Assembly: GCA_011033025.1 (NCBI GenBank)
Contig: WFMF01000050.1
Coordinates: forward strand, 62,001 to 126,000
Origin: Beroe forskalii
Lineage: Eukaryota > Ctenophora > Nuda > Beroida > Beroidae
Direction of reading: 5' to 3'
DNA: 64,000 nucleotides
The number at the start of each line of letters is the position of its first letter. Position 1 is the first letter of the stretch. This document shows, one piece after another, positions 52,060 through 64,000 of this stretch. The position numbers and the translations under genes were made by a program. The notes beneath the pieces are model-generated. The model saw only the letters and a program-made list of their open reading frames with translations. It had not been told where the DNA came from and did not search any database.

Positions 52060-55000
52060 TGAGGACTTTGGCGGCACACTTGGTGTTGGCAGTTCCATCT
52101 CCCTCGACCCCGAATGAGGTGTACTTCCAGCAACCCTTGCTATCGCTGGTAGACTCCGGGGTTTTCCAGGCGAATGCGGCACATTCTGGGTCAGCATCGC
52201 AGTCCTCCATACAGTCCCGGTTACTTTGGTACTTTCTGCCGGCATTATTCCCGGGGGAGGCGCCGCCCCGACATGCCCCATCCGTTACTCGGTAGTTTGC
52301 TGAGGGGTAAGGAAATTAAAAACATGAACTTATTAAGGGTGCCATCTGACAATTCTTAATATAATCTCACGTAGTCTTAAGTCTTACCCCGCAACGTGTC
52401 CCAACCTTCAAGGCACGGCATGTTTCGCTGCACTTTGGCGCTCCTTTGCAGCGCGTGATAGTGCACAAAGCAATAATTGCTCACTATGCAAAACATAATG
52501 GAGCACATTGTGCGCTAATTGTGCGCACCGTAAAATAGTTATACCAACTGTTAAATAGTACCAACGCACGCTGCGCCTCAAAAGGTCGAGACACCACGGT
52601 AAAGTGTCGTCTGTATAACTTATAATCTTATGAGGACCTTACTCTCGATATAACTCATGAGGACCTACCGATAGTTTTGGAGTAACAAGTACATTGCTCG
52701 GTAATATCTGGGTCTCCCGTCGCGAATGGTGAGGTGTATGTCCAGCACTTGTCTTCATGCACGGAGCTGAGGAAGATTGATGTGAATGATACACATTACA
52801 CAATTACACAACACTACCCAAGACCCCTCCCAGTCTTGTTTTAGCGACCGTGTAAGTTGCATTATACCCCTCCCAGTCTTGTTTTAGCGACCGCGTGTAA
52901 GTTGCATTATACCTCTCCCAAGCTTGTTTTAGCGACCGTGTAAGTTGCATTATACCCCTCCCAGTCTTGTTTTAGCGACCGTGTAAGTTGCATTATACCT
53001 CTCCCAAGCTTGTTTTAGCGACCGTGTAAGTTGCATTATACCCCTCCCAGTCTTGTTTTAGCGACCGTGTAAGTTGCATTATACCCCTCCCAGTCTTGTT
53101 TTAGCGACCGTGTAAGTTGCATTATACCCCTCCCAGTCTTGTTTTAGCGACCGTGTAAGTTGCATTATACCTCTCCCAAGCTTGTTTTAGCGACCGTGTA
53201 AGTTGCATTATACCTCTCCCAAGCTTGTTTTAGCGACCGTGTAAGTTGCATTATACCTCTCCCAAGCTTGTTTTAGCGACCGTGTAAGTTTGGTTATACT
53301 GTCTCCACTGTCTTAACTGTCCTAAAAAGCTTGAAATGAGCTGTGGGTCAAAACCGGATAGGTCCCTCAGGTTGCACTGGACGTGATAAAAGCTCTATAA
53401 TATCTATGGTTTTCTCCAGCTCAGTTGATTTTCTCACCTGAAAGCAAATCCGTAGCACTCGGGATCGGCAGAACATCTAGCCTCGCAGTCGGTAGTGGAC
53501 CTAAGGTGGCGATCTCTTCCTGCCGGCTGATCATCCTCTCCAGGTTTTAAGCCACCCCGACACGGGCCAACGCTCTGAGTATAGCTCGCAGAGACTGAAA
53601 ATATAATGGGATAGCGTGATACCCGAACTAATTCGCGTATTTGAGCATCATTCAAAACGTACCGCAGAAGCAGTACTCACTAGACCCACAGCAGTGTAAG
53701 GAGGTCAATGACGCTCCAATGATAGGGATAATCCAATAAAAGTTTCTAACCATGAAAGAATGAAGGTTGTGGGGTGAAAGAGAAAACGCTTAAATAGATA
53801 TTGATAAGTAAATACACATGCAAGGCTGGACCAGCTCAGAGAGAAAGGGGGGATAGAACACAGAGGTCAGTGAAAATGGAATATATAATTTCTCTTACAT
53901 TTCTTCATGAAGCAGCGCTTGCTGCCGTTCCCATCGCCAGTAGCTCCCACTGAAGTATACATCCAGCACTCCTTCTCATCTTGGTAGACGTTCTTAAACG
54001 GAACTGTGTACGAAAACCCGGAGCAGTTAGGGTCTTCCAGACATTTAGACTCGCAAATCAGATGGACATGTCTTGTTTGACCGGCGTTGTTATCTGGCGT
54101 GGCTCCACCACGGCAGAACCCAACGGTTTCTTCGAAATCATCTGGACAGAAGTTATGTTAACTTAATAAACGTGTATAGATACTATGAAATTCCCGAACT
54201 TTTCTAATGTTATACTATCAAATCTGACTGAATCATAGAACCGTGATTATCACTATAGTTATTCATCGGTGTATATAAGTATACACACATAGATAGACAC
54301 CGACATTATAAGTTTGAGTTATAGGATATAGTCTATAGATTCCTAGATTTCAATGGATCACCAAAAACACACCAGTAATGTAAAACACTCACCAGTTCGT
54401 TCACAGAGAGTCCCATAAGCAAAGCTAGCTCTCCCTGTCGGGTGATCATTGAAGCAGACTTCACTACTGGAAGGATTCCAATGCTTCTCATCTACAGCAC
54501 ATCCCTTAGGGGTGTGGTCACCCCAGTTGCTGCATTCTTCATTGTAATTAGCGATGTTGGTTATCTTAGAAGCAGACCTGCAGTCAGCGGAGTTTGTTAT
54601 TTTCCTGCTGTTTGGTGGGCAGTGGTTGGTGCCTAGCCATCCTGGGGAGAGGTGGGTTGACAAGTGAGTGGGTGCTAGTGTATCTAGTTGGAATCTAATT
54701 AAACCTTGGTGATATGAGAGATTAAAAGTTACCCCCAATCGCATTACATATTGGAATGAAATTGGAATGAACTTTGGTTGGGTTATTGGGATGTTGACGT
54801 TTCATTTGTCTTGAAATAAATTCTAATCAAGCATCGACCGGGATCCCCCGGAATCGAAATGAAGCATTCAAGCATTCAGTTGCAACTATTGCAATGCAAC
54901 TGAATGCTTCATAAGTGGTTGAGTAAATGACTGTAAACTATTCGCAACACTGACCTCGAACGTAGCGGTCTCGCGGGGTCCACTCTCCTGTGAAAATAAT

Positions 55001-57397
55001 CCATTATAAGATTATAATTTCATCTTGTGCAAGAAATTGACGAAAATAATTCCTATCACCCGAAGTTTAATCTTCGAGTTGTAACACTAGTCAAAGACTC
55101 TCTTCTGGATGGCATGGTGGCTCAACTCAAGGGATGTGTGCCTGTGTGACTCAAAGATCTATTAACTTAGTAAGATTTGTTTGTACAAATCAATGGTGCG
55201 CTCCAGACTGGAATACTGCTGTCCTGTCTGGAACCCTACCAAGATCTCAGACATCCAAAAGTTAGACAATGTCCAACGATGCTTCATCCGTAAGATAGCT
55301 GGACTCAAAGACATGAGCTATATTGGGACCGTCTCAGGAAGCTCAATTTGATGTCACTCCAACGGCGAAGAGAAAGATACTGCATCATCCAAGTTTGGAA
55401 AATCGCCAACGGCCATGCCCCTTATGATGTTGAGATGCAATTCAAGCACCATCCTCGGCTTGGGATTAAGGCACTCATCCCACAGATAAACACCAAGGCC
55501 CAGCTTTCTATACGTAGTAATTACGATAGTTCATTTGGTGTTAGAGCAGCTCAGCTATGGAACATCTTGCCACCTGATGTCTCCCAACTGAATCTTCTTG
55601 AAAGCTTCAAGATCGGTTTAGGCAAGTTCCTTGAGCAGTACCCGGATACACCTCCTGTTCCGGGGTACACTGCTGTGAACAACAACTCATTGCTGAGCTG
55701 GAAGGAGACGCGCACGACGCAGATGTCCTGAGCACGCCCAGTCAAACTCACCAAAACGTACCAAAACGTACGTGTTTTATCAGAAATTGATAGTACTTTA
55801 GCTCTAAATGTTCCACCGAAACATTCATCAACCACCTTAATCGCGAAAGCCGAGGCGTATGGTCTGTGGAGTTTGTTCAAAAAAATCATCAACACAATTT
55901 ATTTTAGTTTTTATTGCAACAATGACTACTGATTTCTGCAGCTGCTACATTCAGCTTTTATCTAATGAACAATTTCATGATTAACATTTACCTTCGATCT
56001 TGTAAACATTCATGGCCCAATGTCCTCCAATGCCGTTGATACAACTGCTTTCTCCATGCTTATCATAGTCCAAGTTATCCTCGTTTGAGAAGAAACACTC
56101 AGTCCAGGACTCTATTCCGAACCACTTGTATCCTTTGGTTCGTGCGTAAGCCTCGCACACCTATTTATTAAATGGGCAGGAATTTATAAAAATCTTATAA
56201 TATAATGCGAAAGAAAGCAAATGAGTGAAAAAGTTATTATGATTAATGATGATCACAGTGTGATTCCAAAGCTTCAGAATTAAATATTGTTTTTTCGTAT
56301 TTTTCTACCTCTTTTAAACTTTACAACACTACATTATACAATCAAATTTGATATTTGATAATTATGAAATAGGTATTTATTAAAACTCTGCTTCTCACTG
56401 CTCAAGAGCTGTTTTTATCCATCAATTTGATTTGTTTTCTACCTCTTGCTATAGTATAGTGCTCGGAATTTTACCCTAATAATCTTGGTATCATCATCAG
56501 TATACATGTCCATGTTGCCTTCTACCCGGTTAGCCATAATCCTATCGGAGCCCTTGTCTCTGAAGCAACCCATGTGCCGTCTCTGGAAATCTGAAATGTT
56601 TTTAAAATTCAATTGTTGATTAAATTCCATTTTAATTGCAATTGAAATTTAATAAAAATCAAACTTGATTCCAGTCTTCCATTCTTTGAAAAATGATAAA
56701 AACCGATACAAAAAAGCGCCTGCTATGAGACTTACAGTCGTTTCCAGCACGACAGGTCATGATATAGACATCCAATGCCCAATTACCCCCGACCCCGTCC
56801 TCACAGTTCACCATGTCACTGCTCCTGGAGCTCGGGTAGAAGTTGTAAGTAGCAGTCTGTTCCTTCGTTCCGGTGAAACATTCCTTAGTACTGCCTCCCT
56901 CAATAGCAAAGGTTCTCCAGCCGTGCATCATCGCAAAGGCTTTGCAGAGATCAACCATCTTGCCTTTGTCGGACGACTTGAACCGTATGCCTCCCTTTAT
57001 TGCCCTGTCGTCTTCAGAGTCGCCACCGTCTCCATAGCAACCCAATGGGCTGATATCGCACGGCCCTGAAATTGTAAGGGATTTTTAATGATTTTTACGA
57101 TTTTTAACGATTTTTCACAAAGTCGTAAAAAAAAGTAAAAATGCTTTTCTTGACAGGAATTAATATTTAAGTCATCATAGGAGGCATATAATTTAACCTG
57201 AATAAGAAGGGTAGAATAGTTTCTAGTCAAGATGGCTTTTTACAAAGATTTGTAAAATGTTCGAGTCATCGAATCGGATAAATCTGAGGAATACACCTAC
57301 CCTGGGCGAAAGTGAAGGGAGAACTGACTAAAGAGACTGCAGCCCGGAATTGAAGTGCCAGGAGCAGTAGAGCCACTGTTGCCCCACTTCTCAACAT
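52060..57397 (-). CDS. Secreted multi-domain Cys-rich protein (WSC-like and apple/PAN-like modules), ten exons seen
   Basis: Phase-consistent exons in gene order: 57301-57397 (signal peptide MLRSGATVALLLLALQFRAA), 56736-57065, 56475-56590, 55992-56160, 54955-54987, 54393-54641, 53899-54141, 53438-53594, 52669-52766 and 52060-52299. At least 577 residues. Two N-terminal modules share GCY/GCF-x-D, a Gly-aromatic helix (HGWRTFAIE, KGYKWFGIE), EC-F and a closing GGxWAxxVY (exon 2; exons 3-4), resembling WSC-type domains. A different Cys-rich segment follows (CPPNSRKITNSADC). Then come three modules with CRGG, a C-x3-C-x4-xPxC-x-xFAF/FSY core and CWxYTS (exons 7, 8-9, 10), like apple/PAN domains. 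Such proteins bind glycans or proteins extracellularly. The terminal exon with the stop codon was not found. Most introns are phase 1, allowing module shuffling. Confidence 0.75.
52395..52610. mobile_element. Putative small MITE in intron, sharing its end with 51805-51935
   Basis: CAACGTGTCCCAACCTTCAA (52391) pairs imperfectly with the right end GCGCCTCAAAAGGTCGAGAC (about 52573-52592). The right end CTCAAAAGGTCGAGACACCACGGTA is nearly the same as that of the element at 51903-51930. Confidence 0.5.
52823..53290. repeat. 43 bp intronic minisatellite (about 11 copies)
   Basis: The unit is GTGTAAGTTGCATTATACCC plus CTCCCAGTCTTGTTTTAGCGACC. Two variants alternate: CCCCTCCCAGTCTTG and CCTCTCCCAAGCTTG. 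It lies between the 52669-52766 and 53438-53594 exons. Confidence 0.95.
55188..55731 (+). pseudogene. 5'-truncated LINE reverse transcriptase C-terminus in an intron
   Basis: Plus-strand frames read MVRSRLEYCCPVWNPTKISD, then QRCFIRKIAGLKDM, and after a frameshift near 55320 LNLMSLQRRRERYCIIQVWK and FGVRAAQLWNILPPDV. This is the RT distal region of a CR1/jockey-type LINE, of a family different from the two minus-strand elements. It is inserted in the intron between exons 55992-56160 and 54955-54987, antisense to the host gene. Confidence 0.8.
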
Positions 57398-57457
57398 TTC
57401 AAGTGTTTGTATTATAAGCTGTGGAGAGTTGGTTAGTTTGATTTATAATCACCCTCT

Positions 57458-57580
57458 TTGCTCCGTGGGGACAACTCCAATACTTCAATAAACCCGGAAA
57501 ATCAAACCCCATTTTATCTTGCTCCGTGGGGACAACTCCAATAACTCAATAATACCGGAAGATTAAACACCATTTTGACT
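57458..57580. repeat. Two-copy 61 bp tandem repeat upstream of the Cys-rich gene
   Basis: TTGCTCCGTGGGGACAACTC recurs with a 61 bp period, each followed by CCAATA.CTCAATAA and CCGGAA. It lies 60 bp upstream of the minus-strand start codon, in the promoter or leader. Confidence 0.85.
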
Positions 57581-59330
57581 TTATTTGGAAGTTTGGCAGG
57601 CCAAGAGGTTTAAATTTAAATTTATCGGGTACAATTTAAAATTATACTAAATTCTATCGATAACGCATAATGTGCAGATCACTTGGTGCACCGAGGGTTC
57701 GATATAAAGATGCGCAAATTTCTATATAATTGTGAATTCCACGAACGTACACCAAATTTTGGCGCATTCATAGAACCCTCCGTCAATTGAACGACCTAAA
57801 CACTAAAATTCTCAAACGTAAACATATGCCAAATTATTTCCTCAATTGAAGAAATTGAAGGTACCATTTCGGATAAACGTCAAAATGACCAGAAATAGGG
57901 CACCAATCATTACAGAAAAGTTCCAAATTTTTGAGACAAAAATCGTACCATTTTGAAAATGGCCCAAAACTCACCAGTACCATTTCAGAAATTCCCCAAA
58001 ATTTGTACTATTTCGGTTTTCAAAAAAGAACAAAAACAGAAAAATACTTTTTTCATGAAATTTAGTTAAACCTCCATAAATTTCCAGAAAATTGAACCAG
58101 TAGTTATTAAGTATTCTACTAACTTTTATATCCTATTGGGGTTTATTGGGGTAGCCCCTTTGTAAATTGTTACCATTTTGAACCAATCAAGGAAAGTTCA
58201 TTATTAAACAGCAAAAGTATCTGCAGTGAAGCAGTGATGCTCAAAATTTAACATATCCACAATCGGCGATGGATCATCGCCTACAAACAGAGTTCATGAG
58301 AAATCATAGGAATCCCAGACAATATTTCCTTGGAGCAGGCCGTGGCTTATAAAGCCGGAGAGATACTAAGAGCAGATTTCTAATGGTATGAGGGGCATTG
58401 TTATCAGTTTAACCACCAGCTGCCGCTACTAGCTACTCGTGAGAAGAAGGCGAGGCAAGTGAGTCATCAACTGAACACTTTAAGATGTGAAGATGAAATT
58501 ATCATTCCTTCATTCTTAATCGCTCATAGCGATACTTCATATAGGTGCGAGAATACAAGAGGACAAAAACTTATAGAAATGGACAAAAACTTATAGAAAT
58601 CTGCTCTTTGTTAATGAAATAGAGCAAAAATCACGTATAATTCTATGAAAGACAATAAATTAACATGAGTACATGAACAGCTGAATCGCTCATATTAATC
58701 TCCTTTGTTCAACGAATAAAAATGTAACTTCTATAATTGCTAAAGAAAAGTCCGAGCTGAATCAGTTTCATCGTTAACTATTACTGAAAATAAGAATAAG
58801 CTCGGAGAGGTATGTGACATCGTACTATAATCGTGTTTGACTTGAATGAGGTCCATGCGACCACCAATAGGTAAAAGAAGTTCGATTTTATATAAAACAT
58901 TAACTGTCTCTACACAGTTAACATCTGGGTAAGAAATGGATGGTTTTGTTGATAATGGATTTTGCTGAGCCGTTTCAGCAGAAATACTGCAATAAGTTCA
59001 ACGTGAGCAGGCAAAATGGAAAATAACGGTAAAAACTTAAGGATTTTCATCTATTCAATAAATTATTGAATTAATTCCATAAATTTTTGAATTAATTCAA
59101 TAAACTATTGAATTAATAAATATAGAAATTTTTTCAATCAATGTGATTAGAGAAAATTTATGTCGTACCGATAATAAAAATCTTGCATCGCGGTCATACT
59201 CAATACTGTATCAAATAATTTCCAAAATCAAAAATAAAAGTTTTAACAATCACCAATCTAACAAGTTAAAGTCACGAGGGATATTTATGTAGTCGACTGC
59301 GCGAAATTTGGGGATTATCTCTGTATATTT
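57581..59330. other. Intergenic DNA upstream of the Cys-rich gene
   Basis: No supported gene. A 20 bp tandem pair (GGACAAAAACTTATAGAAAT) is at about 58561-58600. AT-rich with no other clear structure. Confidence 0.4.
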
Positions 59331-59344
59331 CTTGTATTTCTATG

Positions 59345-59940
59345 GTGTTTTATATACGCCATGTTCTACTGAGAAAACTTTTTTCAGTAAACTGTTTTTC
59401 AAAGAACTGATCCTCCGAAAATCCTGCCCCTCAAAAACAAAATTTTCGGAAAACGGTTTTTTGAAAAACTCAAAATTATTTAATATGTTTTTCAACAAAT
59501 TATTTTTCTCGATTTTTTTAAAAATCGCTCTTTTTTGAGCGGATCGTGTTTCTCTTAATTTGACGCCAACTTTCATTTTTTTCACAAGTGTTACGAGATC
59601 TGAGAACGCCTCTGCAATTTCCACACGACCGAGATTTGTACGAACATGACATTGATTTATAGATATGTTGGCGTAAAAGAGACATGAGTCGCACTAAAAA
59701 TATTTTTTCTTGATCATATGTTTTTAACAAATTGTTTTTAAAATCACATTTTTTCAAATAAACAAACTTTCAAAAAAGAATTGCAAAAATAATTTGTTAA
59801 AAACATAATTTTAGGAAAAAAGAGTTTTTCAAAGAACCGTTTTCCGAAAATTTTGTTTTTGAAAAACATGATTCCCGGAAAACCAGTTCTTTGAAAAACA
59901 GTTTACTGAGAAAATTTTTCTCAATAGAACATGGCGTTTA
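59345..59940. repeat. Fold-back element, arms about 150 bp
   Basis: The left arm starts CGCCATGTTCTACTGAGAAA (59357) and the right arm ends TTCTCAATAGAACATGGCG (59919). Inner words pair as CAGTAAACTGTTTTTCAAAG with CTTTGAAAAACAGTTTACTG, and AAAATTTTCGGAAAACGGTT with AACCGTTTTCCGAAAATTTT. ORFs across it are by-products. Confidence 0.85.
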
Positions 59941-62900
59941 TAATACACAATACATTTCCAACATTTCGTCTAGACCAGAATAATCATCCCATTAAATAAT
60001 CGTGCAACTCTATTTATAGTGCAAAATTTGGGGATTTTTCGTGAAAATTACCACATTTCGAACACCAAAATATTAGCCACTGCACATTTAATACTTATAA
60101 ATACCCCTCGTAAGGTTATCAACTTTATGAGTTCAAGAATCAAGGCAAATGCACCGCACTTAAATTACTCCAAGTTCAAATGATGTAGTTCAATTGTCTT
60201 AATAAGTTCGTCAGTATTCTTTAAAAGTCTTGAAAACCACCCATATTTATTTTAACTGTAAGTAATTAATCGGAAGGGTCACAGGCCATAGCACAACTCT
60301 TCATGCAGGATTAGAGCACTTAACAGTAAGTCTCAAAATAACAATAAGGTTATTATACTCATCTGTCCACCGTTCGCAGATTTTCACAGCACGTTCGAGA
60401 TCGGGAAGCCGCCTTCAACAAGTGATCAGGCAGAGAGCGTTTCTCATCCTGGACTCATTGCCTGAGTGTGGCGACCAATACCGTGTAGACGTAGTCACAC
60501 TGAAATATATAATGTAGATTGTAGATTGTAGAGGTGAAATATATAACCATACGGGACATATTTAAAAGTACGAAATATGGGGATTTTCGGAAGAAAAACA
60601 TATTTTATTAGCCCCTAAATTTCAATCCCCAGAACTTTATCGGCCGTTGACAGAGCCTCGTGAGAATTCAGCGCCACTCTGTTGCCAGCTGCTTTGCGGA
60701 TGGCATCAGCGGGTCAGACAACGTCCAACAGGTAGGCAGTGTAAAAATATATTAATTGGATTGACATAATATGGGCGTTAGAGTTGGGCATATATTCAAA
60801 CCATTCAATGCCCACACTGAATTAGTAAATGGTCAACCATGATGGTAATCTTGAATCAATCATAGAATCGGGGTGCGCCGCGCAGTATGCAACACATCCT
60901 GTAATCTGATTGGTCAGAGTAAAACAGATGCTGCAAGCTGATTGGACAGTGTGCAGTGTGCAACTAACCTTGACATCTCCCCCATCCACTAAGATGGTAA
61001 TCCTGAACTCTGTGCCGTCTGGAACGTCTCTCGGAATGTCGTACTGCAACCGGATAAACTTACTCCGGTTCTTACGAACGTCTGGGTTGTTAAATGAGTG
61101 AAAAATAATCGTCAAAAAGTACGGCGTATTGGTTCCCGGAGGAAAATACACCGCGTATTTTTCCAAAAGTACGTGAGAAGAAATGGAATACGTGAAAAAG
61201 TACGCGCGCAGTGCGCTACCGAATGAAATGTTGATATTGTATTACCGTCAACATTTTGGGTGCGCGCGACGTTTTTGCACACATGTCAATAGACATTAAT
61301 CACAAGAGTTGAACGATGCATTTTAACTCCCAAAAATACGGCATTTTTCAGGAAAAAATACGCATCGTATTTTTGCCGTAGTTTTTAAAAATACGTATTT
61401 GACAACCTTGCCGAACGTTACTTGGAATTTAAGGTAAGTAATAATGGGAAATTTTTCAAAATGAACCGGGAAATGTGTTTCATAAAATATGAGTTAATTT
61501 TCGAAATATTCGCATTTTATATGAAAATCTCCTACATGTACAATAATACTAAATAATACTAAATTTTATATTTATAACAAATCCGCCGTTTTTGTAATCT
61601 TGATCAATCTTTCAGGATAATACCATTTAAATCGTTTTAAACCTGTCCTGAGACTACTATAGTACTTATAGTTATGATAACCACCAACCCCGTTGGATGG
61701 TTGGTCAAGAAAAGGCGCCCTTGGTTTGGATGTGGCGGGTGGCCAGTCAATTTTCTTTCCAAATTGGTTTCTAGTAGTCACATCCAACACCACGGGGGGT
61801 TACTTTGCCAACCATCCAATGGTTTTTGTGGCAATATCTCAATAGCTGTACCAATGCAGTTGGAACCAACTTAACTCGCCTTAATGCTGTTCGAACCCAC
61901 ATGACTCGCCCTAACACAGTTTGAACCCACGAAACCTCCCCTCACGCAGTTTGAGCCAACATATACTTTAACCTATTCCAACCCACTTTGCAATATGGCT
62001 ACGGTGGCCTTCTCGAGATTTCAAATTTGACTTTCGACACATTTTAAGATTTGATTAAACATCATCCCCTGAACGGTGCAGCACCTCCGTTTTTAAAAAA
62101 AGGCTCTATTTCACCAACTGAATCTGCAAACAGATTTTGAGTAATAATACAATTCAACTTTATTGGCCATGAATAAGTAAATAAAACATCACCAAAATAT
62201 GTATGTACACACATTTAATTTAATCGATTGACTTTTCATACTTTTATCAATCCTGCCTAAAGGGCAATTTCATCCCTAAACCGAATTTCAACATCAAGAA
62301 AAGCAATATACCTTATTAGTACAATATACCTTATCAGTACACTTAAAAACTGCAATGCTTCGTAAGAGATATTTTGATGAGCTCGCGCTGATTTTAAAAT
62401 TGTGCTGTCATGATTTTTGTTCAATTAAAAAATTGTTTCAGTAACAATATGAACCTTCTTGGAAACTTGGAAACAAGCGTTACCTTATAACGCTAATAAT
62501 AGCAAAAGTCACACTTGTTCATCGAAAGACTTAACGATAAATAAACGTTAGCAAATTACTTGAGGACTGTAAACTTGAATGCCGCAACAGCTGCATCTGC
62601 CCTCGATCTTAAATAAACGGGCTCCGGGAAAAGATCTTGGAAGATTTAAAGTCATCTTTCAATGCTCAGAAGTCCAATTACCGTCGGATTAAATGGAAGC
62701 TTGTCGAAACTTAGTTGAAACTTCGTCATCTGCTTGTCGGAACCTGATTAAAAGTCTGCGTTCTCCAGTTTCAAAAGACTTCAAAATCCATAGTTTTAAG
62801 AACTTTTTTCGAGTTTTCATATTCCTTCAAGCACATGGGCAATGTGACATGGCACATATCATATCAAATTATATCAGATAAGGAAATAGTTTTTGGGCTA

Positions 62901-62968
62901 GATCCCCTTTTCTAGTCCATTTTGCAGTTTGCTAATACCTAGGAAGTGTACTAGGTTGTACTTATTTT
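59941..62968. other. Intergenic DNA, possible small repeats, no supported gene
   Basis: 61670-61825 contains an imperfect inverted pair (CCCGTTGGATGGTTGG and CCAACCATCCAATGG). 61855-61975 has five diverged units of GAACCCACATGACTCGCCCT type. ATACAATTCAACTTTATTGG at 62148 resembles a LINE 3' UTR start. Nothing coding is supported. Confidence 0.4.
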
Positions 62969-64000
62969 TCAAAGTCCGGTTTGAACGGTTTTTGTAGGCA
63001 AATTTTCTTCATCACGAGTAATTTCGACATCTCGGGGAATTTCTTTTTTAATTCTCGACATCTTGAACACCCATCGAAGATCCCCTCGAGGCTTGCAATC
63101 TGCTAAGATGGTTTTCAGTACTCCCAGTGTTTTCACAATGGTTGAGTCATCGTCATAAAGCAGTGGGTTGATCACCGAGTTAAAGGGGAGAAATATGATG
63201 GAGAATGTGATGTACAAAGACCTGGCATCAATTACATCAGCATGGTGAAGGAAGCATATGGTAATGAATGGAACCCAACACACGAAGTCTGTCATGATCA
63301 GGGCTATGATTCGTCGCTGCATCTTCTTATTCCTCTGCCTAACTTTCTGGCCCATTGGACCATCAGACTTAGCAAGTAACTTGGAGCTCTTGAAAGCAGC
63401 AACACCAATGATTGTATAGCACACCGATATGGCGATGAAGCAGCATATGTTGATGGCGAGGAGGACTAAAACATAGATCCGCTGCGGGTCATCCTTCTCA
63501 ACGAAATACTTGAACAAACAAACTCCATCATTTCCATAGAAATGGACTTTTCTTTGAAACCCAGTTTTCAGGTTATAGTCGTGTGAGAATAATGGGTACA
63601 TCATCTCATTGATCAGTTTCCAACTCAGAACTTCATCTTTCATCCTTCCATAGAATGCACTGAGAGCATTGGTGTTCATCCTTTTGTCAACCATGCCGAT
63701 GAAGAGGCCAATAGAATCATGATAAGCTAGACCATTCACGAAGTAATCCTCAAGATCTGCTAGCAGGGGGATTAGAGATATGGTCAGAGCTATGACAATG
63801 AAGAAAACACTCTTTATGCTGAGAAAAACTTTTAGGCCAACTGAAGCTTCTTTTTGATTTAAATACTTATTGCTGATCCTAATACCATAAACCCTGTGAA
63901 TACTCAGGGATGTCATGGAAAAGACTGATAATTGAGAACCAAATGTATTCAAACATCCCAATATTGCACATTTCAAGCTTGTTAGCCATGAAAACTGGTG
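62969..64000 (-). CDS. Rhodopsin-family GPCR, LGR/GRL101-like, C-terminal part (runs off window)
   Basis: An uninterrupted minus-strand frame enters from the window edge and ends TGA at 62969. It starts at the extracellular side of TM3 (FSWLTSLKCAILGCLNTFGS, with the conserved TM3 Cys). The DRY position reads HRVYG. TM4 (SVFFIVIALTISLIPLLA), a long second extracellular loop with the partner Cys (GNDGVCLFKYF), TM5 (VLVLLAINICCFIAISVCYT), TM6 (IIALIMTDFVCWVPFITICF) and TM7 with NPLLY follow, then a basic cytoplasmic tail. The MTDF-CW TM6 motif and CxF before TM5 are typical of relaxin-receptor/GRL101-type LGRs with N-terminal leucine-rich repeats, which would lie outside the window. The apparent first start at 63976 (TTG) is not real. 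Confidence 0.88.
   Translation of the reverse strand, partial: HQFSWLTSLKCAILGCLNTFGSQLSVFSMTSLSIHRVYGIRISNKYLNQKEASVGLKVFLSIKSVFFIVIALTISLIPLLADLEDYFVNGLAYHDSIGLFIGMVDKRMNTNALSAFYGRMKDEVLSWKLINEMMYPLFSHDYNLKTGFQRKVHFYGNDGVCLFKYFVEKDDPQRIYVLVLLAINICCFIAISVCYTIIGVAAFKSSKLLAKSDGPMGQKVRQRNKKMQRRIIALIMTDFVCWVPFITICFLHHADVIDARSLYITFSIIFLPFNSVINPLLYDDDSTIVKTLGVLKTILADCKPRGDLRWVFKMSRIKKEIPRDVEITRDEENLPTKTVQTGL

Noticed and set aside
57126-57230. Extending the 56736-57065 exon upstream as one ORF
   Set aside because: The CTTACAATTTCAG acceptor and phase match the signal-peptide exon at 57301-57397, so the upstream frame is intron.

Overview
The window looks like nuclear DNA of an invertebrate animal. 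Spliced genes with GT-AG introns encode metazoan families: a tetraspanin, a secreted MACPF protein, a secreted multi-domain Cys-rich protein and a leucine-rich-repeat-type GPCR related to GRL101. These sit in AT-rich DNA packed with LINEs, DNA transposons, fold-back elements and satellites. A cnidarian or another early-branching or marine invertebrate fits best, but the sequence does not settle this.

Layout. 1-12.4 kb: a 53-57 bp GC-rich satellite (500-1296 and 7531-12393) interrupted by a nearly complete 6.2 kb minus-strand LINE (1297-7531). The LINE carries a coiled-coil/RRM-like ORF1, a separate AlkB-like 2-oxoglutarate dioxygenase ORF, and a PHD-endonuclease-reverse transcriptase ORF2 broken by two frameshifts. 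12.4-18 kb: an ORF1 fragment of another LINE joined directly to the satellite, then a second degraded minus-strand LINE with PHD, zinc cluster, endonuclease and RT. 18.07-25.07 kb: a TTAA-bounded, piggyBac-like non-autonomous region holding a fold-back element, a 1 kb palindrome, a perfect 47 bp hairpin, a hAT MITE with an 8 bp target duplication, and a 32 bp minisatellite. 26-28.8 kb: a long ORF fusing an AlkB-like dioxygenase to an SGNH hydrolase, followed upstream by the same satellite. 29.6-32 kb: a FLYWCH/MULE transposase relic in a TIR-bounded element, abutting a GPCR TM6-TM7 fragment. 32.8-33.5 kb: a fold-back element made of ATGGATCC-like words.

The host-gene part begins near 35.4 kb: the 3' exons of an unidentified conserved-looking gene (35459-36352, +), a tetraspanin (41051-43465, +) whose second exon ends in four tandem 66 bp copies, a BED/hAT transposase relic (46025-46440, -), a secreted MACPF protein (46641-49788, +), a secreted apple/WSC-like Cys-rich protein (52060-57397, -), and a GPCR running off the right edge (62969-64000, -). 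No operons are expected. The MACPF and Cys-rich genes converge tail to tail.

The most unusual signal is the occurrence of AlkB-like dioxygenase domains in two separate retroelement-type ORFs (5571-6209 and 26027-27643). All Fe(II)/2-oxoglutarate ligands are visible in both. This suggests a nucleic-acid dealkylation or demethylation function acquired by LINE-type retrotransposons.
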